Origin: Echinicola marina | GTDB taxonomy: Bacteria > Bacteroidota > Bacteroidia > Cytophagales > Cyclobacteriaceae | Length of the DNA: 64,000 nt | Direction of reading: 5' to 3' | NCBI RefSeq assembly: GCF_020463795.1 | Contig: NZ_CP080025.1 | Span: 3,035,501-3,099,500 of the forward strand | In this document: positions 45,711 to 54,469 of the stretch, piece after piece | Layout: the number at the start of each line of letters is the position of its first letter | Position numbering within the stretch: position 1 is the first letter of the stretch | Position numbers and translations under genes: made by a program | The notes under the pieces: generated by a model | The model's database searches: none | What the model was told of the DNA's origin: nothing | Seen by the model: only the letters and a program-made list of their open reading frames with translations

Positions 45711-45954
45711 TAAATGAAGAAATTATGTAAAGAACTTTGATCGGCAAATATAGGGAATGCAAACCGAATTGAGTATATAAATTAATCTGTGAAGTTTTAA
45801 ATAAGGAAAAATATTGATTGGAAAGGGGGTGGGTTAGAAAAAATAATAGGTTAAGATTATGGTTTCAATTGATTGATTTTAAATGGTTTATGTTTTTTGT
45901 TGTTGGCTAGGGTTTAGGTTTGTAAAAATAAAATGGTATCCCTATTTAAACTTA

Positions 45955-45962
45955 TAAATTTG
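45955..45962 (+). promoter_or_regulatory. -7 element before the aldo/keto reductase gene
   Basis: TAAATTTG, exact TAnnTTTG match, 45 bases before the ATG; no clear -33. Confidence 0.4.
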
Positions 45963-46007
45963 TAAAGTATGAAAAAGAGGGCATGTTTTGTTCAAATATT
46001 AGTTTAA

Positions 46008-46964
46008 ATGACAAAAACAAAGATCGGATTAGGTTTGGCATCATTGGGAAGACCGGAATATATTAATATTCGTCCCCATCAAAATATAGACAAGTCTGCT
46101 GAGGCCTTCAGGTCAAAGACCAAGTCTGTGCTGGATGAGGCCTATAAAAATGGGGTTCGATATTTCGATACAGCTCCTTCATATGGAAGGGGAGAGGAGT
46201 TTTTGCTGGATTGGCATCGAAGTAGGGGATATAAAGATGTGGTTTTAGGTACCAAATGGGGGTATACCTATAAGGCCAATTGGGAGTTGGGCTATAATGG
46301 TCCGCACGAAGTGAAAGAGCATTCTTTGAGTAAGCTTAGAGAGCAATGGAAATATTCCAAGCAGCTATTGTCGGCATTGAAAATATACCAGATTCATTCG
46401 GCTACTTTTGATTCTGGGGTTCTTGAAAATAAGGAAGTACAGCGGGAACTGATGAGTCTAAAAAAGGATTATGGTTTGATAATTGGCTTGACCAGTAGCG
46501 GAAAAGCACAGACTGAGATTTTGGAGGCAGCAATGAGGATTGAAGTAGATGGGGAGGAACTTTTTGATAGTTTTCAGGTTACTTTCAACCTGCTAGAGCA
46601 AAGCACCCTTTCCGTGCTCAAAAAGGCAAAAGACAAGGGGAAGTTGCTAATCATCAAAGAAGGGATGGCCAATGGAAGAGTATTTCCGAATAAGCATTTT
46701 GAACATTATCAGGATAGATATCAGGAATTAATAGCTATGTCCAAGAAGTTTCAAGTAGGGATAGATGCCTTAGCTTTGCGTTTTTGTATGGATTTAGTTG
46801 AACCTGATTATGTGCTTAGTGGCGCTGGAAATATAGAACAGTTGAGAGAGAATTTGAAGGCCCATACATTTGAACTTAAAGGTGATGATCTACATCAACT
46901 ACAATCCATGGCGGTGGATGTTTCGGATTATTGGGAGGAAAGAAGTCAACTTGAGTGGAATTAA
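46008..46964 (+). CDS. Aldo/keto reductase family oxidoreductase
   Basis: 318 residues, one (beta/alpha)8 barrel. The catalytic tetrad is visible: Asp and Tyr in YFDTAPSYGRGEE, Lys in GTKWGY and His in YQIHSATF. NADPH-dependent reduction of aldehydes or sugars is expected; the substrate is not predictable. It ends 227 bases before tRNA-Pro and is the last gene before the putative island. Confidence 0.9.
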   Translation: MTKTKIGLGLASLGRPEYINIRPHQNIDKSAEAFRSKTKSVLDEAYKNGVRYFDTAPSYGRGEEFLLDWHRSRGYKDVVLGTKWGYTYKANWELGYNGPHEVKEHSLSKLREQWKYSKQLLSALKIYQIHSATFDSGVLENKEVQRELMSLKKDYGLIIGLTSSGKAQTEILEAAMRIEVDGEELFDSFQVTFNLLEQSTLSVLKKAKDKGKLLIIKEGMANGRVFPNKHFEHYQDRYQELIAMSKKFQVGIDALALRFCMDLVEPDYVLSGAGNIEQLRENLKAHTFELKGDDLHQLQSMAVDVSDYWEERSQLEWN

Positions 46965-47191
46965 TTATAATTTGGTTTTATAATTATTAAAAAACTATTT
47001 TATTTGCAGCAGCTTTAGAAGCTAGCATTCAGCAGGTATATGCTGGAAGGCAAGGAAAGAAGGTAAATTCTCTTTTTGAAAGCGATAGGATGTGTGTAGG
47101 CTTGGATGTGGATAGTGAAGATGAAGGGCATGAGTCCGAAAAATATAATAACAAGGAGTGTCTTTTTTCCATTAAGTAAAGACAAAATAAT

Positions 47192-47265
47192 CGGAGTGTA
47201 GCGCAGCCCGGTAGCGTACTTGCATGGGGTGCAAGGGGTCGTGGGTTCGAATCCCGCCACTCCGA
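47192..47265 (+). tRNA. tRNA-Pro(GGG)
   Basis: 74 bases. Acceptor CGGAGTG/CACTCCG, D arm with CCCGGTAGCG, anticodon stem CTTGC/GCAAG with loop ATGGGGT (anticodon GGG), T arm GTGGG-TTCGAAT-CCCGC, discriminator A; CCA not encoded. Complete and intact. Next to an integrase gene, so it is the likely attachment site of the island. Confidence 0.96.
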
Positions 47266-47288
47266 CTCTTTCGAAACCTTTCGATTAT

Positions 47289-47326
47289 AAAACCCTGTAA
47301 ATCATATGGTTTACAGGGTTTTTTGT
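47289..47326 (+). terminator. Terminator after tRNA-Pro
   Basis: AAACCCTGTAAA/TTTACAGGGTTT stem with loop TCATATGG, then T-run. Confidence 0.88.
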
Positions 47327-47549
47327 TTTTATATACATCAATATATACCATAATATATCAAGATATATGAGAGCTATTAGGTGAACACGTTTTATTGATT
47401 TTATTTTGTTATAATTGAGTTAAGTAGCTGTTTAACAGTTGGTTGATGGTTGTTTTCTTAATTTGTTTTGATTCCTTTTGATTTCATTTGTGGCCTTATG
47501 AGGCGCGTAAATTGAAATTATTAGTCAAAAAGGTACAGAATGAAATAAA

Positions 47550-48818
47550 ATGAAAGTTTGTAACACATTTGGAATTCACTTTATTGTTAGGAAATCTAGA
47601 AGCAAGGCCGGTATGTGCCAAATTTATGTAAGAATTAGTCTCAATGGATCAAGAAGAGAAATTTCCCTTAAAAAGTATGTTAAAGAGAGCAAATGGGACA
47701 GAAATAAGGGGAAGTTAAGAGGGACTCGTCGAAATGCCTCTGAAACCAATTTCTTTCTAGAGGAGGTTAGGGGCCAGATTTATGATGCTTATCATGAATT
47801 GGCCAATAAGAGGCGGTCATTTCATATTGATGATCTTAAGAACTATTATTTAAGGGGTGGGGAGGAAGAGTATACATTGTTGCGGTTGATGGAATATCAT
47901 AATCTTACTTTTGCCAATACACTTTCAAAAGGAAGTTTGAAAAATTATAGGACTACGGAAAAATACCTAAAGAAGTATTTTAAAGATTGGCTAAGAGTGT
48001 CGGATGTTTTTTTAAGTGAAATAAACTATCGCTTTTTATCCGATTTTGAGTTTTTCCTCAGAAAGACTTTTCCAAAGGAAGGAAATAAAGGGCTGAGCAA
48101 TAATGGGATCATGAAGCATCTTGTAAGGCTTAAAAAGTTATCCTCATTTGGGGAAAGATTGGAGTGGTTGGAAAAAGATCCTTTCGCTAAGTATCAGATT
48201 AAATTTGATAAAGTTGAGAGAGGCTTTTTGGATCAGGATGAACTAACGCTTATTGAAAATACTGATTTTGAACTTCCAAGACTCAAGCTGGCAAAAGACC
48301 TTTTTGTATTTAGTTGCTATACGGGATTATCTTATGTGGATATTATGAATTTAAAGCAGATACATTTTATCCGCGGAATAGATGGCGGGAAATGGATTTA
48401 TACCACTAGGCAAAAAACTGGCGTAAAAGTCAAAATTCCAATATTACCATTTGCTGAAAGGATAGTTGAAAAATATAAGCAGGATCGTAGGGCATTGGAT
48501 AGAGGAACGGTTTTTCCATATGCCAGCAATCAAAAGCTCAATAAAAACTTGAAAGATATTGCAGCAGCATGTGGACTGAATAAGTACCTGACCTTTCACT
48601 TGGCCAGGCATACATTTGCAACAACCATTACTTTACTCAATGGGGTGCCAATAGAAACGGTGAGTAAGGTTTTGGGGCACACTAAAATTACTACAACCCA
48701 AATTTATGCGAAAGTAGTAGAGTCCAAGGTCGGAGATGATATGGGTAAATTAAGTGCGATTTTGTCAAGCAAAGAACAAGAGCAGAAGGATGAAAGAATT
48801 TCAAATGTTCCACATTAA
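47550..48818 (+). CDS. Tyrosine recombinase (CTnDOT-type integrase)
   Basis: 422 residues: arm-binding domain (about 1-95), SAM-like core-binding domain (about 100-205) and catalytic domain. The catalytic residues HLARHTFA (His, Arg), LGHTKITTT (His) and the Tyr in TTQIYAKV are present. The first catalytic Arg is absent: the position reads CYTGLSYVDI, as in CTnDOT IntDOT and its relatives, where this is normal. It should integrate and excise the element at tRNA-Pro. Confidence 0.93.
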   Translation: MKVCNTFGIHFIVRKSRSKAGMCQIYVRISLNGSRREISLKKYVKESKWDRNKGKLRGTRRNASETNFFLEEVRGQIYDAYHELANKRRSFHIDDLKNYYLRGGEEEYTLLRLMEYHNLTFANTLSKGSLKNYRTTEKYLKKYFKDWLRVSDVFLSEINYRFLSDFEFFLRKTFPKEGNKGLSNNGIMKHLVRLKKLSSFGERLEWLEKDPFAKYQIKFDKVERGFLDQDELTLIENTDFELPRLKLAKDLFVFSCYTGLSYVDIMNLKQIHFIRGIDGGKWIYTTRQKTGVKVKIPILPFAERIVEKYKQDRRALDRGTVFPYASNQKLNKNLKDIAAACGLNKYLTFHLARHTFATTITLLNGVPIETVSKVLGHTKITTTQIYAKVVESKVGDDMGKLSAILSSKEQEQKDERISNVPH

Positions 48819-48941
48819 GGATTATTCTCAGTAGAAGGTGATTGCTGGTTTTAGTAACGGGTGAACTAGGAAAAACACATGAGTTGGGTGCTACTGGTGA
48901 ATTTATAATGTTTGTGGATTTTAGTTTGGCGGTATTGAACA

Positions 48942-49217
48942 ATGCTAGAAAATATGAATATTGATTTTATAACAAAACAGGATTTGATGGATTTCAAGGA
49001 TGAATTTTTTAAAGAATTGGAATCTTTTATGAAGAATCAATCTGGTACTCCCACAAAAAGATGGCTAAAATCTTATGAAGTCCGCGAATTATTAGGAATC
49101 TCGCCTGGTACTTTACAGAATCTAAGGATTAATGGAACATTACCATTTACTAAAGTAGGAGGCTTGATGTTTTATGACTTTGAGGATGTGAGGAAATTGA
49201 TGGAAAGTGGGAAATGA
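48942..49217 (+). CDS. Helix-turn-helix protein, excisionase-like
   Basis: 91 residues; the start may be 48942 or the ATG at 48954. After a helical N terminus, RWLKSYEVRELLGISPGTLQNLRINGTLPFTKVGGLMFYDFEDVRKLME is a MerR/Xis-type winged helix. Such small proteins sit next to integrases of Bacteroidota elements and act as recombination directionality factors or regulators. Confidence 0.83.
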   Translation: MLENMNIDFITKQDLMDFKDEFFKELESFMKNQSGTPTKRWLKSYEVRELLGISPGTLQNLRINGTLPFTKVGGLMFYDFEDVRKLMESGK

Positions 49218-49285
49218 TGAGGTTTGACCACATAGGAGAAGTTTATGGATATAGTAAGCGGAATTGGGAAATTATTGGTTTTCTT

Positions 49286-49315
49286 GTACCGAGTGGGCAA
49301 CCACTCGGTACTTTT
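49286..49315 (+). terminator. Terminator after the integration module
   Basis: Perfect 11-bp stem GTACCGAGTGG/CCACTCGGTAC closed by a GCAA tetraloop, then TTTT. The remaining bases to 49874 are AT-rich; only one TTAAGG (49598-49603) was noted. Confidence 0.8.
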
Positions 49316-49874
49316 CTCGAACCAGTTTGTGGAAGATTTGGAGGGATTATTAAAAATATTTGACTGCTTTACTGAAAGTAAAAAAATGAAGGGGCCCTGG
49401 GGTAATTAATCATTGAGAAGAATATGTTTTTCTAATTGATAGCTTTACTACTATTTAGGTATGGGTTGTACTTTTTCTTTTTGGATTTTAGTTTCTAGCC
49501 ACTCCTGAATTTATTTTGACATGAAAAGCAAAACCAATATAAATAAAAACGAGTGTTTTTCGAATTTATTCGTAAATGGTGGGGGTAGTAAACTGCTTTA
49601 AGGGACTGTTCTGAACCAAATTTTAAAAGTAGAAGATCACTACTGACCTTAGTTAATTTATAGGTAACTAACTGAAATTCGTATTTTCTAGGACTAATCG
49701 TCCTGTTTTTGATTAATTTTTCAAATCCAAATTTAAGCTAGGTATTATCCTTATAATAGAAAAGTCTCTTTTTTAGGGCAACCGTCCATTTATATTATCC
49801 GTTTCCATCTACAAATTGCATGGGAGAGACCTACATAAAGGGATGCTTATATAGCATTATTATATACTAATTTG

Positions 49875-50567
49875 ATGAAAAAAATACTAATTGTTGAGGA
49901 TGATGCTGAACTGAGCAAAAATATTGCTGATGCCCTTACTGTTGAAGGGTTTGAGGTTGTTCCGGTGTTCGATGGGCTGCTTGCCTCTAGGTTGATGCGA
50001 CGTGAATCGTATAATTGTGTACTGATGGACATTAACCTTCCAGGGTGGAACGGGTTCGAACTCTGTAAGTATTTTAGGAAATTTGACCAGCACACTCCCA
50101 TATTGGTGTTGACCGCTTTCAACGAACTGGAAGATAAGGTGATGGGATACGAAGCCGGAGCGGATGATTACCTGACTAAGCCGTTTTACATGAAGGAGTT
50201 GTTGATGAAAGTCCAGGTGCTGCTGAAAAGAGGACAGTTTATCAAAGAGGGAAAGGCATTGGATGAGATCGTTGTAGCGGGAGCGTTGAGGCTTGATCGC
50301 AAAAATAAGGAAGTGTTTCACAAGGACGTCAGGGTCGACCTAACGCCCCGTGAGTTCCAAATCCTGGAGGCCTTGTTGGATGCAAATGGCAGCCCAGTAA
50401 GCAAATCAACCTTGGTGAAAAAGATCTGGGGAACTTCTATGGATATTTCTTCCTCTACCAATACCATTGAAGTATACATCAATTTTTTAAGGAATAAACT
50501 GGACAAGCCCTTTGGAAAGCAATCCATTAGAACTAAGGTAGGCTTTGGCTATTATTACAAAGATTAA
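49875..50567 (+). CDS. OmpR/PhoB-family response regulator
   Basis: 230 residues from ATG 49875. Receiver domain with the acidic pair EDD near the N terminus, phospho-acceptor Asp52 in LMDINLPG, Thr in VLTAFNE and Lys in LTKPFYMKE. Then a winged-helix DNA-binding domain (about 130-230: VDLTPREFQILEALLDANG, IEVYINFLRNKL). Followed one base after the stop by its histidine kinase. Position before czcCBA-type genes suggests metal-responsive control of the efflux operon. Confidence 0.95.
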   Translation: MKKILIVEDDAELSKNIADALTVEGFEVVPVFDGLLASRLMRRESYNCVLMDINLPGWNGFELCKYFRKFDQHTPILVLTAFNELEDKVMGYEAGADDYLTKPFYMKELLMKVQVLLKRGQFIKEGKALDEIVVAGALRLDRKNKEVFHKDVRVDLTPREFQILEALLDANGSPVSKSTLVKKIWGTSMDISSSTNTIEVYINFLRNKLDKPFGKQSIRTKVGFGYYYKD

Positions 50568-50568
50568 G

Positions 50569-51933
50569 ATGACCATTCGAAACAAAATATTACGTTACTT
50601 TTCCATCAGCATCATTCCTCTATTGGGCGTTTGCCTTTTAATGGTTTATCTGGTCTTTGATGGGTATCGGCAAGAGGAATTTCGCCAAAGACAACAAGAA
50701 AAAATCACTTCCACGTTGGCATATTTGTCAGCTTTCACCGAGATGGATTCTGAAATGCTGAAGAGCTTTAACAGGACTGTGATCGATTCCATGCTGAATG
50801 AAAAGTTACTCATTTTTGATGCGGGCAAGTCGCTTGTTTATAGGTCATTGGATGATACCCAAATTGGTTCCGTGGACATGATATTGGGTAGATTGTCTCC
50901 AAATACCACCCAAATCAGCCTCAGGGAAGGGGACTATGAAGTGCTCGGGATGTATTTTGAATCGGTAGGTAAATCCTATTATGGAATTTACAAAGCCTAT
51001 GACGAATTTGGGTATACGAAATTGTATTTTTTAAGAAATATCCTCTTAGGTACCTTTATTGCCATTTCCGTCTTGTTGTTTGTCATGACATTCTTGCTTT
51101 CCAAGCATATAGCTGCTCCCATCCACCAGGTGGCCATGGCCATTCAACAATATAAAATCGGAGCCAAAAGCTTTAGATTGGACATGAAGGGTGGTTCCAG
51201 AGAGGTAGAAGTGCTCATTAACAAGTTCAATGAGCTGCTGGATCGCATAGACCTGGCGTTGATGTTCCAGAAAAATGCCACGCATCATATTTCCCATGAA
51301 CTCAAAACACCACTGGCGGTACTGGTGTCCAATTTCGAGAAAATGGAACAAATGGAGGATGATCGTGAGCTGAAAGACTTGCTGACAAAGCAGAAATACA
51401 TGACCATGGGAATCTCCGAGGTGATCAATGTCTTGCTGGAGATATCAAAAAAAGATACTGGCACTGGGCTGGAAGAAAAAAGGTTAAGGGTGGATGAGTT
51501 GCTTTTTGACCTGTGCGAAGAATTGTCGGTCATTTATCCGGACTTTATGTTTTCAATAGATTTTGGAAGCAGTATCGAAGACCCTGAAACATTGGTGTTT
51601 TCAGGAAGTGAATCATTGATCCGTGCGGCATTGTCAAACCTTCTTACCAACTGCATTAGATATGGGCACAGCGGCATGGCCAATATTCTGGTGGCGGTAA
51701 GGCAAGAGACCTTGTCCATCGAATTCACCAACAAAGGAGAAACCCTTTCCAAAAAAGAAGTGAGGTCCCTGTTCAAGCCCTATTTTAGAGGTGTCAACAG
51801 TAAGGGCATTTTGGGCAATGGTCTTGGACTGGCCTTGGTCAAAAAGATCATGGAGGTTTATGAAGGAGATATAACCTATTCCATCCCAGAAAAGAACACC
51901 AATAAATTCACCTTGCGGTTGCCTTTAAGGTAA
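50569..51933 (+). CDS. Membrane sensor histidine kinase
   Basis: 454 residues from ATG 50569, one base after the response regulator stop. Two membrane helices (about 9-31 and 157-180) enclose a periplasmic sensor of about 125 residues. HAMP follows, then HisKA with His243 in ISHELKTPLAVL, N box NLLTNCIRYG, and G2 GNGLGLALVKK. Cognate partner of the preceding regulator; probably senses a periplasmic metal ion. Codons richer in C and G than in the core region. Confidence 0.94.
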   Translation: MTIRNKILRYFSISIIPLLGVCLLMVYLVFDGYRQEEFRQRQQEKITSTLAYLSAFTEMDSEMLKSFNRTVIDSMLNEKLLIFDAGKSLVYRSLDDTQIGSVDMILGRLSPNTTQISLREGDYEVLGMYFESVGKSYYGIYKAYDEFGYTKLYFLRNILLGTFIAISVLLFVMTFLLSKHIAAPIHQVAMAIQQYKIGAKSFRLDMKGGSREVEVLINKFNELLDRIDLALMFQKNATHHISHELKTPLAVLVSNFEKMEQMEDDRELKDLLTKQKYMTMGISEVINVLLEISKKDTGTGLEEKRLRVDELLFDLCEELSVIYPDFMFSIDFGSSIEDPETLVFSGSESLIRAALSNLLTNCIRYGHSGMANILVAVRQETLSIEFTNKGETLSKKEVRSLFKPYFRGVNSKGILGNGLGLALVKKIMEVYEGDITYSIPEKNTNKFTLRLPLR

Positions 51934-51962
51934 TCTTTATTTCCATTAAGGCTTTTTTAAGG
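51925..51962 (+). promoter_or_regulatory. Three phased TTAAGG repeats, candidate response-regulator operator
   Basis: TTAAGG at 51925-51930, 51946-51951 and 51957-51962, with start-to-start distances of 21 and 11 bases (two and one helical turns). OmpR/PhoB-type regulators bind direct repeats with 11-base spacing. The site precedes the TolC-like gene by 40 bases. Confidence 0.45.
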
Positions 51963-52002
51963 TTGTTTTGTTGTCCTTTGACCTGTATAAGAACAGGCAA
52001 AG

Positions 52003-53331
52003 ATGCGCAACAAACACATTTATCACCTATTATTCCTAGTCATGATGATAGCGGTTGGTGTCCCAAGTCTTCGGGGCCAATCGCTGTCAAATCAGGCCCA
52101 GGCTGATACCCTCAGGATGGACAGGGTTTCCTGTGAGGCTTATCTTCTCCAAAATAGCGTCATGATTTTGGCCGAAAAGCTGGAGATTGAAAAAGCACTC
52201 GCCCAAAAATGGCAGGCCCAATTGTGGCCCAATCCTAGTTTGGGAATCGATGAAGTAAACCTTTGGGCATCGCCTGCGCAGCTGGGGTATTTTGGGGAGG
52301 AATTACCCCCTCTGGTTGGAGGATTTGGCAAAAACCTTCAAATGTCCATGGCGCTTGAGCAACTCGTTCAAACGGCAGGGAAGCGCAGAAAACTTATCGC
52401 GGTGGAGGAGGTTGCTGTTGAGCAATCAGAGGCCTATTTCAAGGATTTTCTCAGAGAACTCAAGCAGTCCTTTAGGGAACTGCTTAACCAATGGGAGTAC
52501 TTGGAAAGGAACAAGGCCCTTTTGTCTGGACAATATGAATCCCTTTCCCAGTTAAAAGCCGCCATGGGCAAGCAAGTAACCCTTGGAAATACCGGTAAAG
52601 CGGAGTATGTACGGTTGATGGCTGCCCAATTGGAACTGAAGAAGGCCTTATTTGAAACAGAGGAAGACCTTATTTCCTTACAGCAAGAACTTACCCTACT
52701 CATGAACCTTCCCTCAGGAACCATACTGGAATTGGAGTTGGAAGAGGGCTTTCCAGAGCTTGAAAAAATAGTCCTAGTAACGCTTGGCGAATTGGAGAAC
52801 AGAGCATTGCAAAACAGACCGGATCTTAGGGGAGCCTTGCTGGAGGAAACGATGCAAGAAAAGCAGTTGGCCTATGAAAAGTCACAGCGGGTTCCAGACC
52901 TGAACCTCAAGGTTGGGTACGATAGAGGAGGAAATTTTATGCTCGATTTTATTGGATTTGGGGCAAGTATCGATCTGCCATTTTTTGACCGTAACCAGGG
53001 TAATATCAAGCGGGCACAGCTCAACCAACAGCAGGCTGTGTTTCGGTCCCAACATAAGCAAGCCACTGTTTTGGCTGAAGTGCGCACGGCATACCTTTCC
53101 CTGATGAAGGAGATTGAGTTCTATCAAGACATAGACGGACAATATGACGAGGAGCTGGATGGGCTGTTGGATAATTACACCAGAAATTTCAGTGAAAGGA
53201 ATATCAGCCTGCTGGAGTATTTGGATTTTTTGGAGGCCTATCTCGAAAACAAGGAAATCCTTCTGGATACCAAAAGGTCTATTAAAGACAAAATCGAAAC
53301 ATTGCAATCAACCATTCACGGGGATATTTAA
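52003..53331 (+). CDS. TolC/CusC-type outer-membrane efflux protein
   Basis: 442 residues, signal peptide ending LRGQ. Repeating helical OEP pattern in two halves: LAQKWQAQLWPNPSLGIDEVN and, in the second half, RVPDLNLKVGYDRGG...FGASIDLPFFDRNQGNIKRAQ. It forms the outer-membrane channel of the tripartite metal efflux pump encoded with the next two genes (gap 14 bases). Confidence 0.92.
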   Translation: MRNKHIYHLLFLVMMIAVGVPSLRGQSLSNQAQADTLRMDRVSCEAYLLQNSVMILAEKLEIEKALAQKWQAQLWPNPSLGIDEVNLWASPAQLGYFGEELPPLVGGFGKNLQMSMALEQLVQTAGKRRKLIAVEEVAVEQSEAYFKDFLRELKQSFRELLNQWEYLERNKALLSGQYESLSQLKAAMGKQVTLGNTGKAEYVRLMAAQLELKKALFETEEDLISLQQELTLLMNLPSGTILELELEEGFPELEKIVLVTLGELENRALQNRPDLRGALLEETMQEKQLAYEKSQRVPDLNLKVGYDRGGNFMLDFIGFGASIDLPFFDRNQGNIKRAQLNQQQAVFRSQHKQATVLAEVRTAYLSLMKEIEFYQDIDGQYDEELDGLLDNYTRNFSERNISLLEYLDFLEAYLENKEILLDTKRSIKDKIETLQSTIHGDI

Positions 53332-53345
53332 AAGATTCAAATAAG

Positions 53346-54464
53346 ATGGAAGTGTACAGAAATATAAAAAATTATCGGTTTTTGGCCGTTTTGTTGTTGT
53401 CCACGCTAGTTGCTTGTGGTCCTCGGGAAATGACTAAACCAGATGTCCAAAGCCCAAGGCTATGCCTGGAAGGAAAGCTCAAGGAAGGAACGCGTCTGGT
53501 CAGGGCGGAGAAGGTGAAAATCAAAGAATCCCTGCCCCTGACGGGGAAAATAGAGCCTGATCCCGATAGGGTGATCCACTTTACAAGCCTTGTAAGCGGG
53601 GTAGTGACCAAAACTTATTTTTCCTTGGGAGAACAAGTAGCAGCAGGCCAGTTGTTGATGGACATTGTCAGCCCAGAGCTTAGCGCCCTTCAAGCAGACA
53701 AAAAGCGGTTGGAAAGTGAAATCAGGGTAGCAAAACGACAACTAGAAGCCAAAAAGTCAATGTATGAGGACAGACTTGCCTCAGAGAGTGACTTCATGGA
53801 GGCAGAGAGCCTCCAGCTTTCACTGGAGGCTGAGTTGGAGAAAGTCAATGCTAATCTATCCCTATACCGCGCCAGTCCCGAACGGAGTGTCTTTCAGGTC
53901 TTCGCTCCTTCGGCTGGTGTGGTTACGGCTAAGAATATCACCGCTGGAATGCAGATTGTAGCCGATGATACCCCATTATTCACTTTGGCAGACTTGGATG
54001 CGGTATGGGCCATGGTCAATATTTATGCAGGCAACCTTTCCCAGATCCACCAAGGGATGCCAGCAGCCGTTTCGTCCTTGTCTTATCCGGATGATGTTTT
54101 TTCAGGACAGATTGATCACCTCTCGGAAATATTCCAAAATCAAGAAAAGGTGCTGAAAGGAAGGGTAGTGCTGGACAATCAAAACCACCGGCTGAAACCA
54201 GGAATGGTAGTGGATGTTACTGTGGCCAATGAACGGGACGAGACGGCCATCAGCATTCCTTCCAATGCCCTTGTTTTCGATAACAGCACCTACTACGCAG
54301 TCATCTATAAGGATGATTGTGACCTCCGCGTCAAGAACATCCAATTGCTATTGATGAACGAGGGAATAGCGTACGTTAAAAGTGGCTTAGAGGAAGGCGA
54401 ACAAGTAGTGGCCGCTAACCAGCTCTTGATCTATGAACAGCTAAAAAACCAGCCTAACCACTAA
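53346..54464 (+). CDS. RND efflux periplasmic adaptor (CusB/CzcB-like)
   Basis: 372 residues. Lipobox LVACGPR, so a lipid-anchored membrane fusion protein. Barrel-sandwich and hairpin parts are visible: GKIEPDPDRVIHFTSLVSG, VTKTYFSLGEQVAAGQLLMDIVSPEL, a coiled coil (about 110-165), then VFAPSAGVVTAKNITAGM and the beta-barrel. It links the RND pump to the TolC-like channel. The next gene begins 6 bases after the stop. Confidence 0.93.
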   Translation: MEVYRNIKNYRFLAVLLLSTLVACGPREMTKPDVQSPRLCLEGKLKEGTRLVRAEKVKIKESLPLTGKIEPDPDRVIHFTSLVSGVVTKTYFSLGEQVAAGQLLMDIVSPELSALQADKKRLESEIRVAKRQLEAKKSMYEDRLASESDFMEAESLQLSLEAELEKVNANLSLYRASPERSVFQVFAPSAGVVTAKNITAGMQIVADDTPLFTLADLDAVWAMVNIYAGNLSQIHQGMPAAVSSLSYPDDVFSGQIDHLSEIFQNQEKVLKGRVVLDNQNHRLKPGMVVDVTVANERDETAISIPSNALVFDNSTYYAVIYKDDCDLRVKNIQLLLMNEGIAYVKSGLEEGEQVVAANQLLIYEQLKNQPNH

Positions 54465-54469
54465 TCGAT

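Larger units (their letters stand above)
47266..49217 (+). mobile_element. Integration module of a putative genomic island at tRNA-Pro
   Basis: Tyrosine recombinase plus excisionase-like gene directly 3' of tRNA-Pro, followed by metal-resistance cargo. Between tRNA and integrase lie AT-rich near-repeats (ATCAATATATACC, ATCAAGATATATG at about 47338-47370) that could be integrase arm sites. The other end of the island was not found; it may lie beyond the window. Confidence 0.5.

Noticed and set aside
45487-45762. 91-codon minus-strand frame upstream of metE
   Set aside because: It covers the cobalamin riboswitch; the RNA structure explains the sequence and the protein has no sensible composition.
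47015-47260. 81-codon minus-strand frame beginning MAGFEPTTP
   Set aside because: Antisense of tRNA-Pro; this N terminus is a well-known artefact of tRNA antisense strands.
49496-49507. GCCACTCC, as possible right attachment site of the island
   Set aside because: Only 8 bases shared with the tRNA-Pro 3' end; expected by chance in a window of this size.
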